Assembly: GCA_963723965.1 (NCBI GenBank)
Contig: CAVRSV010000016.1
Location: 124,001 to 188,000 of the forward strand
Direction of reading: 5' to 3'
Length of the DNA: 64,000 nt
DNA from: JARRKC01 sp963723965
GTDB taxonomy: Bacteria > Acidobacteriota > UBA6911 > RPQK01 > JAPXNP01
The notes under the pieces were generated by a model that did no database searches, had not been told where the DNA came from, and saw only the letters and a list, made by a program, of their open reading frames with translations. A program made the translations under genes and the position numbers. Below, piece by piece: positions 28,150-35,609 of this stretch. Position 1 is the first letter of the stretch. Each line of letters begins with the position of its first letter.

Positions 28150-29363
28150 GACCAATCCCTCACGAGCTTCCGGTCGCCGATGAACAGTTCGTTGGGGGCG
28201 TTCGGGTCGAGCACCCATTTGATGCGCTCGACTCCCTCGGTGACGTCCTTGATCGTCCCGCAGAAACTGATCCGCAGATGACCGTCCATTCCGAATTCGA
28301 TGCCAGGCACCGTCACCACCATCACTTTGCTCAGGAGGCGTTCGGCCAGCTTCGTCGAGTTCTTTTCGTAGGCCCTGAAGTCGGCAAAGCAGTAGAAGGT
28401 TCCGTCCGGATTGACGACCCGGACTCCATCGATCGTGCGCAGCCGGGAGACCAGCACGTTTCGATTGTTCTCGAGGGTCAGGCGCAGGCTTTCGACACTC
28501 GACTGCAGCCCGTTGAGCGCTCCGACCGCGGCCCACTGCAAGAGCGACGAAGGCCCCGAAGTCTGATGACCCTGGATGTTCGACATGACCTCTACCAGCT
28601 TTCGGTTGGCGACGGCCCAGCCGATCCGAAATCCCGTCATGGCGTATTGCTTGGAGACACCGTTGACGAGAATCAGCTTCGAGCTCTCACCCTTCTTCTT
28701 CGCGAACTCGTAGCAGTTGATGGGCCGGCGCCCATCAAAGATCAGGCGGTGGTAGATATCGTCCATGATCAGGTAGATGTCGCGCTTCTCGCAGAACTGG
28801 ACGATGTCGGAGATGAACTCGGCCGAATACATCGCTCCGGTCGGGTTGTTGGGGCTGTTGACGATCACGGCCCTGGTCCGGGAACTGACCTTGAGTTCAA
28901 TGTCCTCGATCCGCGGGTAGAAACTGCCGTCCTCGGACTCGACGCCGACGGGCACCGCCCCGCAGAGCTTGACCATCTCCGGGTAGCTCACCCAGTACGG
29001 AGTGGGGAAGACCACCTCATCCTGGGGATTCAGCACGGCCTGCAGGGCGACCATGATCGCCTGCTTGGCGCCGCCTGAGGCAATGACGCTCTCAGGAGGG
29101 ACGACCCTCCCGTAAAACTCTTCCGTGTAGCGGATGATCGCCTTCTTCAACTCGGGGATGCCGTCCGTGGGCGTGTACCGGATCTCTCCCGTCGTCAGCT
29201 TGGCTGCGGCCGTGACCAGCGCATCGATGGGGGCCTTGCTCTTGGGCTCGCCTCCACCGAGGTGGATGACGGGCTCACCTTTGGCGCGGAGAACGGCGGC
29301 CGTCTCGTTGAGCTTGAGAGTCGCCGACTGAGATATGCTGCGTGCAATCTGGCTGATACTCAT
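28146..29363 (-). CDS. Class I aspartate/aromatic aminotransferase (PLP)
   Basis: The 405-residue fold-type I enzyme has PLP lysine Lys238 in NGVSKQYAMTGFRIGW, the SPNNPTG loop (170-176) and a C-terminal LRISFCGT carrying the substrate-binding Arg. It fits the Ib subgroup of aspartate aminotransferases, moving an amino group between aspartate and 2-oxoglutarate. The four-base overlap with pckA places both in one operon and supports aspartate as substrate. The residues after WVLDPNAPNELF are extra to the usual enzyme and end at the pckA start. Confidence 0.93.
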   Translation of the reverse strand: MSISQIARSISQSATLKLNETAAVLRAKGEPVIHLGGGEPKSKAPIDALVTAAAKLTTGEIRYTPTDGIPELKKAIIRYTEEFYGRVVPPESVIASGGAKQAIMVALQAVLNPQDEVVFPTPYWVSYPEMVKLCGAVPVGVESEDGSFYPRIEDIELKVSSRTRAVIVNSPNNPTGAMYSAEFISDIVQFCEKRDIYLIMDDIYHRLIFDGRRPINCYEFAKKKGESSKLILVNGVSKQYAMTGFRIGWAVANRKLVEVMSNIQGHQTSGPSSLLQWAAVGALNGLQSSVESLRLTLENNRNVLVSRLRTIDGVRVVNPDGTFYCFADFRAYEKNSTKLAERLLSKVMVVTVPGIEFGMDGHLRISFCGTIKDVTEGVERIKWVLDPNAPNELFIGDRKLVRDWS

Positions 29364-29449
29364 CGTCCCCTTCTCCCACTAGTGGCATAAGACGTTTTAT
29401 TGGAAAGATGGCGGAGCGCTACCGGTTGCGCATTGTACGTGAAGGGGCC

Positions 29450-29521
29450 CGGCTAAGCAAGCGAGAACCTTTTCAAGTGGAGCAAGATACGCCTGTTCGG
29501 ATGGAACGTGTCTTGCTAAGC
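29450..29521. promoter_or_regulatory. Nested inverted repeats in the aspartate aminotransferase / MscS divergent gap
   Basis: GCTAAGCAAG (about 29452) and CTTGCTAAGC (about 29512) are inverse copies with one mismatch. Inside them GCAAGATACG and CGTGTCTTGC also pair with one wobble. The structure lies just before the GTG start of the mscS-like gene and upstream of the aminotransferase. It may be an operator or leader hairpin. Confidence 0.35.
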
Positions 29522-29528
29522 TTATCGG

Positions 29529-30821
29529 GTGATACTCGATCCCGGCGCTGAACTCGCCGGCTGGTTCCAGTCCCTCGGCTTCGATCAGAATTCTGCGAGC
29601 GTTCTGGGGCGACTCGTGCTGGCCCTGGCGGTCCTGATCCTGGCCGTTGTGGTGAAATGGATGGCCCGGAAAATCCTGGCCACGGTTCTGCTCAGGATGA
29701 TTCGGCGCACCCGCACCCGATGGGACGACATCCTGCTCGAGCGGAGATTCTTCAGTCGGCTCTCCCACCTGGCGCCCGCACTGGTCCTCTACGCATCGGC
29801 GGGCCTGTTTCCGGAGTACGCGTCCTGGATCACGAGCGTGGCGTTGGCCTACCTGATCGTGGTCGGCCTGGCAGCGGCGGGAGCCTTTCTGGACGCTGCG
29901 CTGTCGATCTACCAGACCTTCGAAGTCGCCCAGCACCGGCCGCTACGGGGCTACTTCCAGGCCGTCAAGGTCTTCATCTACGTGGTCGGCGGAATCGCCG
30001 TGCTCGGCACACTCGTGCAGGAGTCGCCCTGGAAGCTGCTGAGCGGAATCGGCGCCCTGACCGCCATCATCCTGCTGGTGTTCAAGGACTCGATCCTGGG
30101 GTTCGTGGCCAGCATCCAGATCTCCGCCAACGACATGGTCCGGATCGGAGACTGGATCGAGATGCCCAAATACGGCGCGGACGGGGATGTCGTCGACATC
30201 ACCCTTCAGTGCGTCAAGGTCCGCAACTGGGACAAGACCATCACCACCATTCCGACCTATGCGCTGGTTTCCGATTCGTTCAAGAACTGGCGGGGAATGA
30301 CAGAGGCGGGAGGGCGGCGCATCAAGCGGGCCGTGTACATCGACATGAATACGGTCCGCTTCGTGGACCCGGCCCTGCGGACCCGCTTCGCTACCTTCGC
30401 CTATCTCGGGGACTACCTGGTTCAGAAGGAGGCCGAGATTGCGGAGCACAATCGGAAACTGGGACTCGATCTCGAGCCGGTCGTCAACGGGCGTCGACTG
30501 ACCAACCTGGGGACGTTTCGCGCCTACGTCCGGCAATACCTGCGGAACCATCCCAGGATCCGACCCGACATGACGCTGCTGGTCCGGCAGCTGCCTCCGA
30601 CCGAACATGGTCTTCCCATCGAACTCTATGCCTTCGCCTCCGATACACGGTGGGCCGAGTTCGAGGACATCCAGTCGGACATCTTCGATCACATCCTCGC
30701 AGTGATCCCGGAATTCGGACTGAAGGTGTTCCAGCGGCCTTCCGGCCGTGACCTCTCCGACACCACCCGATACCTCGGCGATCGACTCAAAACGGGCAAC
30801 GAAGGCCCCAAAGCGGGATAG
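29529..30821 (+). CDS. MscS-family mechanosensitive channel (YbdG-like)
   Basis: The 430-residue protein has five N-terminal membrane segments and the MscS beta domain (IQISANDMVRIGDWIEMPKYGADGDVVDITLQCVKVRNWD, about residues 195-235). A longer C-terminal domain with FRAYVRQYLRNHPRI and LPIELYAF follows. This layout and length match the YbdG/MscM branch rather than small MscS. The start is GTG 29529. It is unlike the channel at 4789, so the two are not recent copies. Confidence 0.92.
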   Translation: MILDPGAELAGWFQSLGFDQNSASVLGRLVLALAVLILAVVVKWMARKILATVLLRMIRRTRTRWDDILLERRFFSRLSHLAPALVLYASAGLFPEYASWITSVALAYLIVVGLAAAGAFLDAALSIYQTFEVAQHRPLRGYFQAVKVFIYVVGGIAVLGTLVQESPWKLLSGIGALTAIILLVFKDSILGFVASIQISANDMVRIGDWIEMPKYGADGDVVDITLQCVKVRNWDKTITTIPTYALVSDSFKNWRGMTEAGGRRIKRAVYIDMNTVRFVDPALRTRFATFAYLGDYLVQKEAEIAEHNRKLGLDLEPVVNGRRLTNLGTFRAYVRQYLRNHPRIRPDMTLLVRQLPPTEHGLPIELYAFASDTRWAEFEDIQSDIFDHILAVIPEFGLKVFQRPSGRDLSDTTRYLGDRLKTGNEGPKAG

Positions 30822-30927
30822 GCGTTTTCACGCCATTCCTCTATCATGGTGGGGAAAATGCGGCCTCCCGTTCCGTTCGGCGGACGGTTGCCGGGTGCGA
30901 TGGGGCCGTCGCCGTCGAGGGTGAGGA

Positions 30928-32865
30928 ATGAACGGGAACGACAGCAGCAACGAGAAGCCGTCAGCTTCGCTCGGCGAGGTGCGCGACAGTGTTCTCATCC
31001 CCAGACACCCGTCATTCTGGAGGAGACTGTTCGCCTTCGCGGGTCCGGCCTACCTGGTCAGCGTCGGCTACATGGATCCGGGAAACTGGGCCACCGATAT
31101 CGCCGCCGGTTCGAAGTTCGGCTACGCCCTGATCTGGGTCCTGCTGATGTCGAACATCATGGCGGTGCTGCTGCAAAGTCTGTCCGCCCGCCTGGGCATC
31201 GTCACCCGCATGGACCTGGCCCAGGCCTGCCGGACCATGTTCAGCCGCCGTGTGGCGGTGGTGCTGTGGGTCCTTGCCGAAATCGCCATCGCGGCCTGTG
31301 ACGTCGCAGAAGTGCTCGGCTCGGCCATTGGACTGCAGCTCCTGTTTGGAATTCCGCTTCTCATCGGTGTCTTCGTCACGGCCCTCGACACTTTCGTCCT
31401 CCTTCTGCTGCACAGCCGCGGGGTGCGAATGATGGAGGCATTCATCGTGGCCCTCATTACGACCATCGGTGTCTGCCTGGGAATCGAGATCCTTCTCTCG
31501 AAGCCCGCGGTGGGCCCGATCCTGACCGGTTTCGTGCCGACCCTGCCGGGAGAGGGCGCGCTCTATCTGGCGATCGGGATTCTCGGTGCCACGGTCATGC
31601 CGCACAACCTGTACCTGCATTCCGCTCTGGTGCAGTCCCGCCGGATCACCCACACGCCGGCGGGCATCCGGTCGGGCGTGCGTTTCAACATTCTCGACTC
31701 GGTGGTGGCCCTCAACGGTGCCTTCTTCGTCAACGCCGCCCTTCTGGTCATGGCCGGGGCCACGTTCTATCAGGCCGGGCTGTTCAACGTGGCCGACATC
31801 CAGGATGCCCATCGACTGCTGGAGCCCATTCTGGGGGCCCACATCGCGCCGATCGCGTTCGCCGTCGCCCTGATCGCCTCGGGACAGTCCTCCACGATTA
31901 CGGGAACCCTGGCCGGACAGATCGTGATGGAGGGCTTCGTCCGAATCCGACTCCGGCCTCTGGTGCGACGGCTGCTGACCCGGGCTGCCGCCATCATTCC
32001 GGCGGTCCTGGCCATTGTCCTGTACGGAGAGCAGGGAACAGGAGAACTGCTGGTCCTCTCCCAGGTGGTCCTCTCCCTGCAGTTGTCTTTCGCCGTGATC
32101 CCCCTCATCCACCTGGTCTCCGACCGCCGCTGGATGGGCCAGTACACCATTGGACCCTGGACGACGGCCGGTTCCTGGCTCGTGGCGATCGTCATCGCCG
32201 CGCTGAATCTCAAACTCGCCTGGGACGAGGTGAGCGGATGGCTGCAGGTCGGCGGAGTCTGGCAGTGGCTGATCTGGGCCACCGTGCTGCCCGTCAGTTT
32301 CGGGCTGCTCGCGCTGCTCGCCTACGTGAGCATCGTTCCGGCGGTGCAGCGCTCACGCCGGATTCCGATACCTGAGAGCCAGGGTGTGCACGGGATCAGC
32401 GCCATGCCCGAAATCATCCCGCCCCGGGCGCCGCGCCGGATTGTGGCGACTCTGGATTTCACCGATACCGACACCGCCGTCCTTTCGCAGACGGTGTCGA
32501 TTGCTCGCACCGCCGGCCGAAGCGCGCGGGTCGTGCTCCTCCACGTCGTCGAGTCGACGGGGGCCCGCATGCTGGGCGCCGAGCTGTCCGATGCGGAGGC
32601 GCAGTCGGACCAGCAGCGTCTGGAGCTCTACGTGACCGAGTTGACCGAACTCGGCGTGGATGCGGTCTTCGATCTGGGTTTTGGAGACCCGGCCGACGAG
32701 CTCGCACTCCTGATCGAGCAGCACCGGCCCGATCTGGTGGTGATCGGAAGTCATGGGCACAAGGGCGTCGGCGACCTGGTGCACGGCACGACGGTGGAGT
32801 CGCTGCGTCACCGCGTCAGCGTTCCATTGCTCGTCGTCCCGGCCGGGCACGCGGCTCCTTCTTGA
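30928..32865 (+). CDS. Nramp metal-ion transporter fused to a UspA domain
   Basis: The 645-residue protein's first 475 residues are an Nramp (MntH-like) transporter with 11 membrane segments. Metal-binding motif DPGNW is near residue 51 and MPHNLYLHS near 224; both are the hallmarks of Mn/Fe uptake. A C-terminal UspA domain begins near residue 500 (RRIVATLDFTDTDTAVL). It carries the ATP-binding pattern G-x2-G-x9-G-T in GSHGHKGVGDLVHGT. A nucleotide-sensing domain on the metal importer suggests allosteric control, which is inference. GAGGGTGAGG precedes the ATG. Confidence 0.94.
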   Translation: MNGNDSSNEKPSASLGEVRDSVLIPRHPSFWRRLFAFAGPAYLVSVGYMDPGNWATDIAAGSKFGYALIWVLLMSNIMAVLLQSLSARLGIVTRMDLAQACRTMFSRRVAVVLWVLAEIAIAACDVAEVLGSAIGLQLLFGIPLLIGVFVTALDTFVLLLLHSRGVRMMEAFIVALITTIGVCLGIEILLSKPAVGPILTGFVPTLPGEGALYLAIGILGATVMPHNLYLHSALVQSRRITHTPAGIRSGVRFNILDSVVALNGAFFVNAALLVMAGATFYQAGLFNVADIQDAHRLLEPILGAHIAPIAFAVALIASGQSSTITGTLAGQIVMEGFVRIRLRPLVRRLLTRAAAIIPAVLAIVLYGEQGTGELLVLSQVVLSLQLSFAVIPLIHLVSDRRWMGQYTIGPWTTAGSWLVAIVIAALNLKLAWDEVSGWLQVGGVWQWLIWATVLPVSFGLLALLAYVSIVPAVQRSRRIPIPESQGVHGISAMPEIIPPRAPRRIVATLDFTDTDTAVLSQTVSIARTAGRSARVVLLHVVESTGARMLGAELSDAEAQSDQQRLELYVTELTELGVDAVFDLGFGDPADELALLIEQHRPDLVVIGSHGHKGVGDLVHGTTVESLRHRVSVPLLVVPAGHAAPS

Positions 32866-33004
32866 GTTCCGCGCCCGCTCCCCGTATTCTCTTGCTTCAG
32901 TGATGACTACCCACCCACCCCGCCTGGATCCCGCGCCCGTGCGGCATTCCGCGACGTGCATTGCCGGGGAACCCGCGCCGGGGGGAGGCCGACTGGAGAG
33001 ATTC

Positions 33005-34951
33005 ATGTACCGATTCTCACGCACCCGTTTGATCTGGGCCCTGATGCTGTTGTTCGCCGTGCAGGCGAGTTGTCAAACGGCGTCCGAGGAGGATATGGCT
33101 CGCAAGGTCAAGGACTCGACCTCCCCCGCGGAACAGATCGTTGCCGCCCGGGAATTCCTGGCCGCGTTTCCCAAGAGCTCGCGCCGGGCGCAGGTGGCCC
33201 GCATCTTCTTCGAAGCGGCCGTCAAGTCGTCGGATGAGGCGGCCGCGGTCCAGGCGGCGGAAGCGATGCTGGCCGGTCGCACCGGATCGCGCCTGGATTC
33301 GGCCCGCAACTACCTCGCCTGGACGCTGGCCGAGAACGGGCTGGCCCTCGACTCGGCCGATCGGTTTGCCGGAGCCATGGTGGAAGACGCCCGAAAAGAG
33401 AAGTCCGGATCGCTCTCGAGTTATCTCGATACTTACGCTTACGTGAAATACCGGGAGGGCGACACTGCGGAGGCGGAGAGGCTTCAGAAGGAGGCGCTGG
33501 CCGGCCACGATCAGGACCCGGAGATGCTCGGCCGTCTGGCTCTGTATCAGCACGCCAACGGCCGGCACCTGGAGGCACTGCAGAGCGCGGCCTCGGCCAT
33601 CCTGAAAGGCGACAACGGGGAGATCGTGGCTGCCTTTCCCACCTGGCTCAACGACGACGGCGATGCGGAGGAGACGGCCCGACAGATCATCGATCCGGCC
33701 GTGTCCGATTTTCTCCTGGCCGACGACTCTCCGGTCCGCCGCGGTCGAGCGGCACTGCTGATGGCGATGGGCAACATCGATCTGACGCGGGCCGAATCGA
33801 TGGCCCGGGAGGCACTGAAGGCCTCGCAGGCAGCGGGATCCCAGAGTACTTCGGCCGAGCTGGAGGTCGATCTGGCCCAGGTGTACTGTGCTCGCGGGGA
33901 CTACGCGGGCGTCGTAGAAATGCTGTCGCCGCAGGAGTCCACACGAGAACCGTGGGACGCGCTGTACTGGTACACCCTGGGGCGCGCCTATCGACTCTCC
34001 GATCGGCCCGAAGACGCGGCCGAGGCGCTCCTCGAGCCTTTGCTGGTCGGAAACAATCGGCTCGTAATGCCCGACCTGCGCGAGCTCGGCCTGTCGGACG
34101 ACGCCATTCAGGTCCGGCTGCAGGCCACCCGGGAGGCTCTCGAGAGCTTTGATCCCGGCGAATTCAAGGGGACGATCCCGGCGGCGGGGAGAACCGTTCT
34201 CCTCGAGCTGTTCACCGGTGCCGAGTGCAATCCCTGTCAGGCGGCGGATCTGGCGGTGGATCTCATGTCCGAGTACTTCCCGCGAACCGCCCTGGCCGTC
34301 CTCGAGTACCACGTCCACATTCCGGGCGCGGATCCGTTGACCACGCCCGATTCGGTGGCCCGCTATCAGTACTATGACGTTCACGGGACGCCGACGGTGC
34401 TCTTCAACGGCGACCATACTCTGTCCGGAGGAGGCCCCGGGATCCTGAAGAAGTCACTTTTCGAGCAGTACCGGGACCGGGTTGAGACGCTCTGGACTCA
34501 GGCGCCGGACGTGGCCATCGACGCCTCCGCTCAGCCGGAACAGGGGGAGGTACACGTGGTGGTCCGGGTGACACCGGCAGACCCCGCCGGGAAGGTCCCC
34601 GAGGGTGTCATTCGAGTCGCGCTGGTTGAGAAATCGGTCGACTATACGGGGGGCAACGGCATCGGCCCCCAGGCCTTCGTGGTCCGCGATCTGAGCGAGG
34701 TGGAGGAAACGGGCGCAAAACTGGTCGACGGCAGCGCCTTCCTCGATTACACGATCAGTCTCAAGAAGGTCGAAGCGACACTCGGCACCTACCTCGACGA
34801 TTTCGAGAAGAATCCGCCGGAGCGCTACAAGGGATTCGGAGGATTCCGGGAAAAGCCGATCGCCCTGAATGCCGGCAACCTGGCCGTCGTGGTGTGGGTC
34901 GAGAACCGGGACACCAAGACCATCCTGCAGTCGGTGTACCTGCCGCTCTGA
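33005..34951 (+). CDS. TPR lipoprotein with thioredoxin-fold C-terminal domain
   Basis: The 648-residue protein starts with a lipoprotein-like signal (LMLLFAVQASC). TPR-like helical repeats follow to about residue 375. Then comes a thioredoxin fold with CNPC near residue 408 (LLELFTGAECNPCQAADLAVDLM) and cis-Pro loop HGTPTVLFNG, similar to the Omp28/DUF1223 kind. The last 130 residues are beta-rich. It probably acts in the periplasm in disulfide chemistry or protein assembly. ATG 33005 has GGAGAG upstream. Confidence 0.85.
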   Translation: MYRFSRTRLIWALMLLFAVQASCQTASEEDMARKVKDSTSPAEQIVAAREFLAAFPKSSRRAQVARIFFEAAVKSSDEAAAVQAAEAMLAGRTGSRLDSARNYLAWTLAENGLALDSADRFAGAMVEDARKEKSGSLSSYLDTYAYVKYREGDTAEAERLQKEALAGHDQDPEMLGRLALYQHANGRHLEALQSAASAILKGDNGEIVAAFPTWLNDDGDAEETARQIIDPAVSDFLLADDSPVRRGRAALLMAMGNIDLTRAESMAREALKASQAAGSQSTSAELEVDLAQVYCARGDYAGVVEMLSPQESTREPWDALYWYTLGRAYRLSDRPEDAAEALLEPLLVGNNRLVMPDLRELGLSDDAIQVRLQATREALESFDPGEFKGTIPAAGRTVLLELFTGAECNPCQAADLAVDLMSEYFPRTALAVLEYHVHIPGADPLTTPDSVARYQYYDVHGTPTVLFNGDHTLSGGGPGILKKSLFEQYRDRVETLWTQAPDVAIDASAQPEQGEVHVVVRVTPADPAGKVPEGVIRVALVEKSVDYTGGNGIGPQAFVVRDLSEVEETGAKLVDGSAFLDYTISLKKVEATLGTYLDDFEKNPPERYKGFGGFREKPIALNAGNLAVVVWVENRDTKTILQSVYLPL

Positions 34952-34985
34952 AGTCTCGGAGTTCCGGGGGGGTGTCGAGCCTCGA

Positions 34986-35224
34986 GGGCGTGTTGCCCGA
35001 ATGGTAAGGGTTGTGTTGGATCGGACGGTGGCAGGCAGGCGAATGCACGGCGAGTTGGTTCCACGCAACGGCGCAAAGAAGGACGCCAAGCCGCCACCCA
35101 CAAAGAATCTCCTTGCGGCGTTGCGTACTTAGCGGCTTTGCGTGAGATCAGACTGCCGAGACCTCACTCCAGTGGGGGCAGGGCGCGACCGAAATGAAAC
35201 CAAGACCAACTGGGCAACACGCCC
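34986..35224. mobile_element. 239-bp inverted-repeat element, copy A
   Basis: Ends GGGCGTGTTGCCC (34986-34998) and GGGCAACACGCCC (35212-35224) are perfect inverse copies, extended by GA/TC outside. The interior is nearly identical to copy B for about 185 bp and includes CGCAACG-CGCAAAG type half-palindromes. No transposase or complete gene is present, so it is MITE-like and would need help in trans to move. Confidence 0.7.
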
Positions 35225-35330
35225 TCAGGTTCCACGGCTCCCGTTTCCCGTTCTCCCGCGGTCCCGCGCTCCCGTTCTCCAAGCCGAACGGCGAAGGCCC
35301 AACGCCGAACGGCGAAGTGCGAAGTGGGAA
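35225..35330. repeat. Heptad repeats between element copies A and B
   Basis: Two blocks of 7-bp units: a pyrimidine-rich one (GGCTCCC, GTTTCCC, GTTCTCC) and then CGAACGG, CGAAGGC, CCAACGC, CGAACGG, CGAAGTG, CGAAGTG, GGAAGTG. The second block runs directly into the left end of copy B. Confidence 0.75.
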
Positions 35331-35564
35331 GTGCGTGTTGCCCAGATGGTAAGGGCTGTGTTGGACCGGACGGTGGCAGGCAGGCGAACGCACGGCGGGT
35401 TGGTTCCACGCAACGACGCAAAGAAGGACGCCAAGCCGCCACCCACAAAGAATCTCCTTGCGGCGTTGCGTACTTAGCGGCTTTGCGTGAGATCAGACTG
35501 CCGAGACCTCACTCCAGGGGGAGCACACCGAGCGGAGGCCGCAGCCATTTTGGGCAACACGCCC
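35331..35564. mobile_element. 234-bp inverted-repeat element, copy B
   Basis: Left end GTGCGTGTTGCCC (35331-35343) differs in one base from the inverse of the right end GGGCAACACGCCC (35552-35564). It lies in the same direction as copy A, 106 bp away, with a near-identical interior except for the last 50 bp. A third, shorter member with the same ends is at 26154-26230. Confidence 0.7.
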
Positions 35565-35609
35565 TCGAAACTCGGAACCAGGAACTCGGAACCAGGAACT
35601 CGGAACCCG
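35565..35609. repeat. Heptad repeat abutting a stop codon
   Basis: Units CGAAACT, CGGAACC, AGGAACT, CGGAACC, AGGAACT, CGGAACC lie between element copy B and the stop codon (35610-35612, minus strand) of the GH78-like gene. Nothing but repeat separates them. Confidence 0.8.

Noticed and set aside
30822..30927. Mn riboswitch (yybP-ykoY) before the Nramp gene
   Set aside because: The gap is only 106 bp and the conserved loops were not found.
34986..35564. Insertion sequence
   Set aside because: Inverted ends exist but there is no transposase frame; called a MITE-like element instead.
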